From: Sedimentisphaerales bacterium
GTDB taxonomy: Bacteria; Planctomycetota; Phycisphaerae; Sedimentisphaerales; Anaerobacaceae
DNA: 7,414 nucleotides
NCBI GenBank assembly: GCA_016933985.1
Contig: JAFGTU010000190.1
Span: 1-7,414 of the forward strand
Direction of reading: 5' to 3'
A program made the position numbers and the translations under genes. The stretch's first letter is position 1; the number at the start of each line of letters is the position of its first letter. The notes beneath the pieces are model-generated. The model worked only from the letters and a program-made list of their open reading frames with translations. It ran no database searches and was not told the DNA's origin. Shown here one piece after another: positions 6,801 through 7,414 of this stretch.

Positions 6801-7414
6801 CCTGCTGGTCGTCACGGATGACACCTATTCGATCAGCGCACATCACAATACAGCCGAGGACTACGACCGGGCCCGGCACATCGACAAGGTCACCCCAAGA
6901 GACGAAGTGTACCTCTGCATCGACACCGCCCATATGGGTCTGGGCGGAGCCAGTTGCGGGCCGCGTCCCATGAACAAGTACATCCTGAACGCTAAACCTA
7001 CACGGTTCCGTTACTCCCTGCGACCGGCGATGTCAGATTTCAACACGCGTGCAAAGATCAGACTGCCCAACCTGAGCGCGCCAATGATTAAGCGAGACAA
7101 AGGCGGCACGATTCATATCGAATCGGAGGCTTCGGGCAATGTGGAATACCGTCTAAATGACGGCTCGTGGACGAGCTACACTTGGCCTTTCGAGCATATC
7201 GAGGAAGGCACGGTTGAGGCGAGAGTAAACCTCGACAATGGTCTGATCAGCGACGTCGCCCGAGTACAGCTCGAAAAGATCATCCCTCTGCAGGTGTTGG
7301 ACAAATCGACCTGGAAAGTGATTTATGTCGATAGCGTCGAGCCGGGTGAAGGAGAGGTCCGCCATGCTATCGACAACAATCCCGAGACCTTCTGGCACAC
7401 CAGTTGGTCGGCTG
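3859..7414 (+). CDS. Secreted GH2 beta-galactosidase (LacZ-type) with C-terminal discoidin domain, 3' end outside window
   Basis: At least 1185 codons are open with no stop, so the gene is partial. Residues 1-22 form a signal peptide (hydrophobic core VLLLNLIGYL, likely cleavage after VAA), so the enzyme acts in the periplasm or outside. The domains follow E. coli LacZ: jelly roll about 77-254 with WCDGSYLEDQDFWRLSGIFRD; Ig-like 256-367; TIM barrel about 370-655 with NRHEH (390-394), CHYPDHP and DEANVESHGMGYG; beta-sandwich 660-751; Bgal_small_N about 788-1056 with WLGRGPHESYVDRK and RPQENGNKTDVRW. The acid/base is Glu497 (WSLGNEAGG), the nucleophile Glu558 (MCEYAHAMGN). Phe628 and Asn631 match E. 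coli Phe601 and Asn604. The position of E. coli Trp999 is Cys1033 (GGASCGPRP), a known variation in GH2 relatives, so lactose preference is uncertain. Beyond LacZ come an Ig/CHB_HEX_C-like module (about 1062-1137) and, from about 1150, the start of an F5/8 type C domain (EPGEGE...AIDNNPETFWHTSW), probably carbohydrate-binding. Family very secure, substrate not. Confidence 0.95.
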   Translation, partial: MTARFVLLLNLIGYLCNVSVAADRPDWENEQVIAINKEPARATGLSFPDVQTAIRAYSLRTATDALKKWQDCPFYQSLNGQWRFHWVKSPDERPMDFYKTDYDVSGWDSIPVPSNWEIQGYGTPIYSNVRYPHLRQPPKIIGDVPPDFTAAKEPDPVGSYRTTFTIPKNWDGREVFIHFEGVASAFYLWINGQKVGYSQGSRTPAEFSITQYLKSGENILAAEVYRWCDGSYLEDQDFWRLSGIFRDVYIFSTPAVQLRDLFVLSDLDSEHKDALLTITAKVRNLSNDRFERCIRSTLVDAKGGKTPLGKSKTTTVEPGQEMTLKLDGEVKNPLKWTCETPNLYVVVLELLDGQGKVTEVKACRFGFREVELKDRQFFVNGVSIKFKGVNRHEHDPDRGHALEIGSMIKDIELMKQNNINTVRTCHYPDHPVWYDLCDLYGIFIIDEANVESHGMGYGRETLAAVASWEQAHVDREIRMVQRDKNHPCVVIWSLGNEAGGGPNFEAAAEAIRGIDTSRPIHYERMNSVADIDSTMYPSVDGLVGNGRSDSAKPFIMCEYAHAMGNAIGNLQEYWDAIETYPRLIGGCIWDWVDQGLRKYNGQTNPDGSKQWFFAYGGDYGDRPNDNNFCCNGVVDPDRSTTAKLREVKKVYQYADFALGKVTSDSIVIELKDKYFFTDLNCFALQWQLVEDGRIINKGREELSSVSPGQSVSITLPVAQPRLEPGAEYFLNVCLVQKQDELYAPVGHIVACEQLKLPYAVPEGPSLDPDNLPALSLTDEGSEIVVASSSFKAVFSRSTGTLASLVYDGTEILADGEGPRLILFRALVDNDNWIRRDVEQTGIRSLSYTTKEVAAERVTPGIVRVRCMVDCAGRSDSGMVHKTTFAVFGDGSIDVSNQVEPYGNLSVLSKLGVKLVLRKTLDTLTWLGRGPHESYVDRKRSADVGLYCGSVADQYERYVRPQENGNKTDVRWAALTDAKSKGLLVVTDDTYSISAHHNTAEDYDRARHIDKVTPRDEVYLCIDTAHMGLGGASCGPRPMNKYILNAKPTRFRYSLRPAMSDFNTRAKIRLPNLSAPMIKRDKGGTIHIESEASGNVEYRLNDGSWTSYTWPFEHIEEGTVEARVNLDNGLISDVARVQLEKIIPLQVLDKSTWKVIYVDSVEPGEGEVRHAIDNNPETFWHTSWSA

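Overview
The window is a stretch of bacterial chromosome, or a metagenomic contig, devoted to carbohydrate use. It holds two divergently oriented sugar-active loci. The minus strand carries a glycogen/starch phosphorylase gene (glgP), followed 52 bp downstream by the remains of a secreted GH43-type glycosidase. The plus strand carries the long 5' part of a secreted, multidomain GH2 beta-galactosidase that runs off the right edge. The organism cannot be fixed from this sequence. A large signal-peptide-bearing GH2 enzyme with a discoidin (F5/8 type C) tail, a GH43 neighbour, Shine-Dalgarno sites and a sigma70-like promoter (TTGATC-17-TATACT) together suggest a polysaccharide-degrading Gram-negative. 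The PVC group (Planctomycetota or Verrucomicrobiota) fits best. Bacteroidota fits less well, because its -10 element usually differs. This is inference.

Layout. Positions 1-416 are AT-rich with no convincing gene. They contain 11-bp-phased TAACA-type repeats in two opposed clusters, a short inverted repeat and one doubtful small membrane ORF. Positions 417-895 (minus) are a GH43-like pseudogene with a one-base frameshift, whose homology stops abruptly at about 417. Positions 948-3296 (minus) are glgP, with a clear ribosome binding site and promoter. Positions 3297-3858 are a long divergent intergenic region holding the glgP promoter, a palindrome over its -35 and a weak candidate promoter for the plus-strand gene. 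Positions 3859-7414 (plus) are the GH2 beta-galactosidase, intact as far as visible.

The most notable observation is that both minus-strand genes look damaged while the divergent beta-galactosidase does not. GlgP reads as one uninterrupted frame but lacks 62 residues of the conserved C-terminal (PLP-binding) domain. They are removed precisely between two sites that in relatives encode Leu-Asn and Leu-Lys, which suggests a 186-bp deletion between short CTCAA repeats. Every other catalytic landmark is present. GH43 has a missing base in a G run and a lost 3' part. Either this operon is decaying, or the assembly is faulty here; read mapping would decide.

Functionally, an intact GlgP would release glucose-1-phosphate from cytoplasmic alpha-1,4-glucan, while the exported GH43 and GH2 enzymes would cut beta-galactosides or hemicellulose side chains outside the cytoplasm. 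I see no phage, CRISPR, RNA gene or recognisable transposase, and nothing that clearly amounts to a new biological system.
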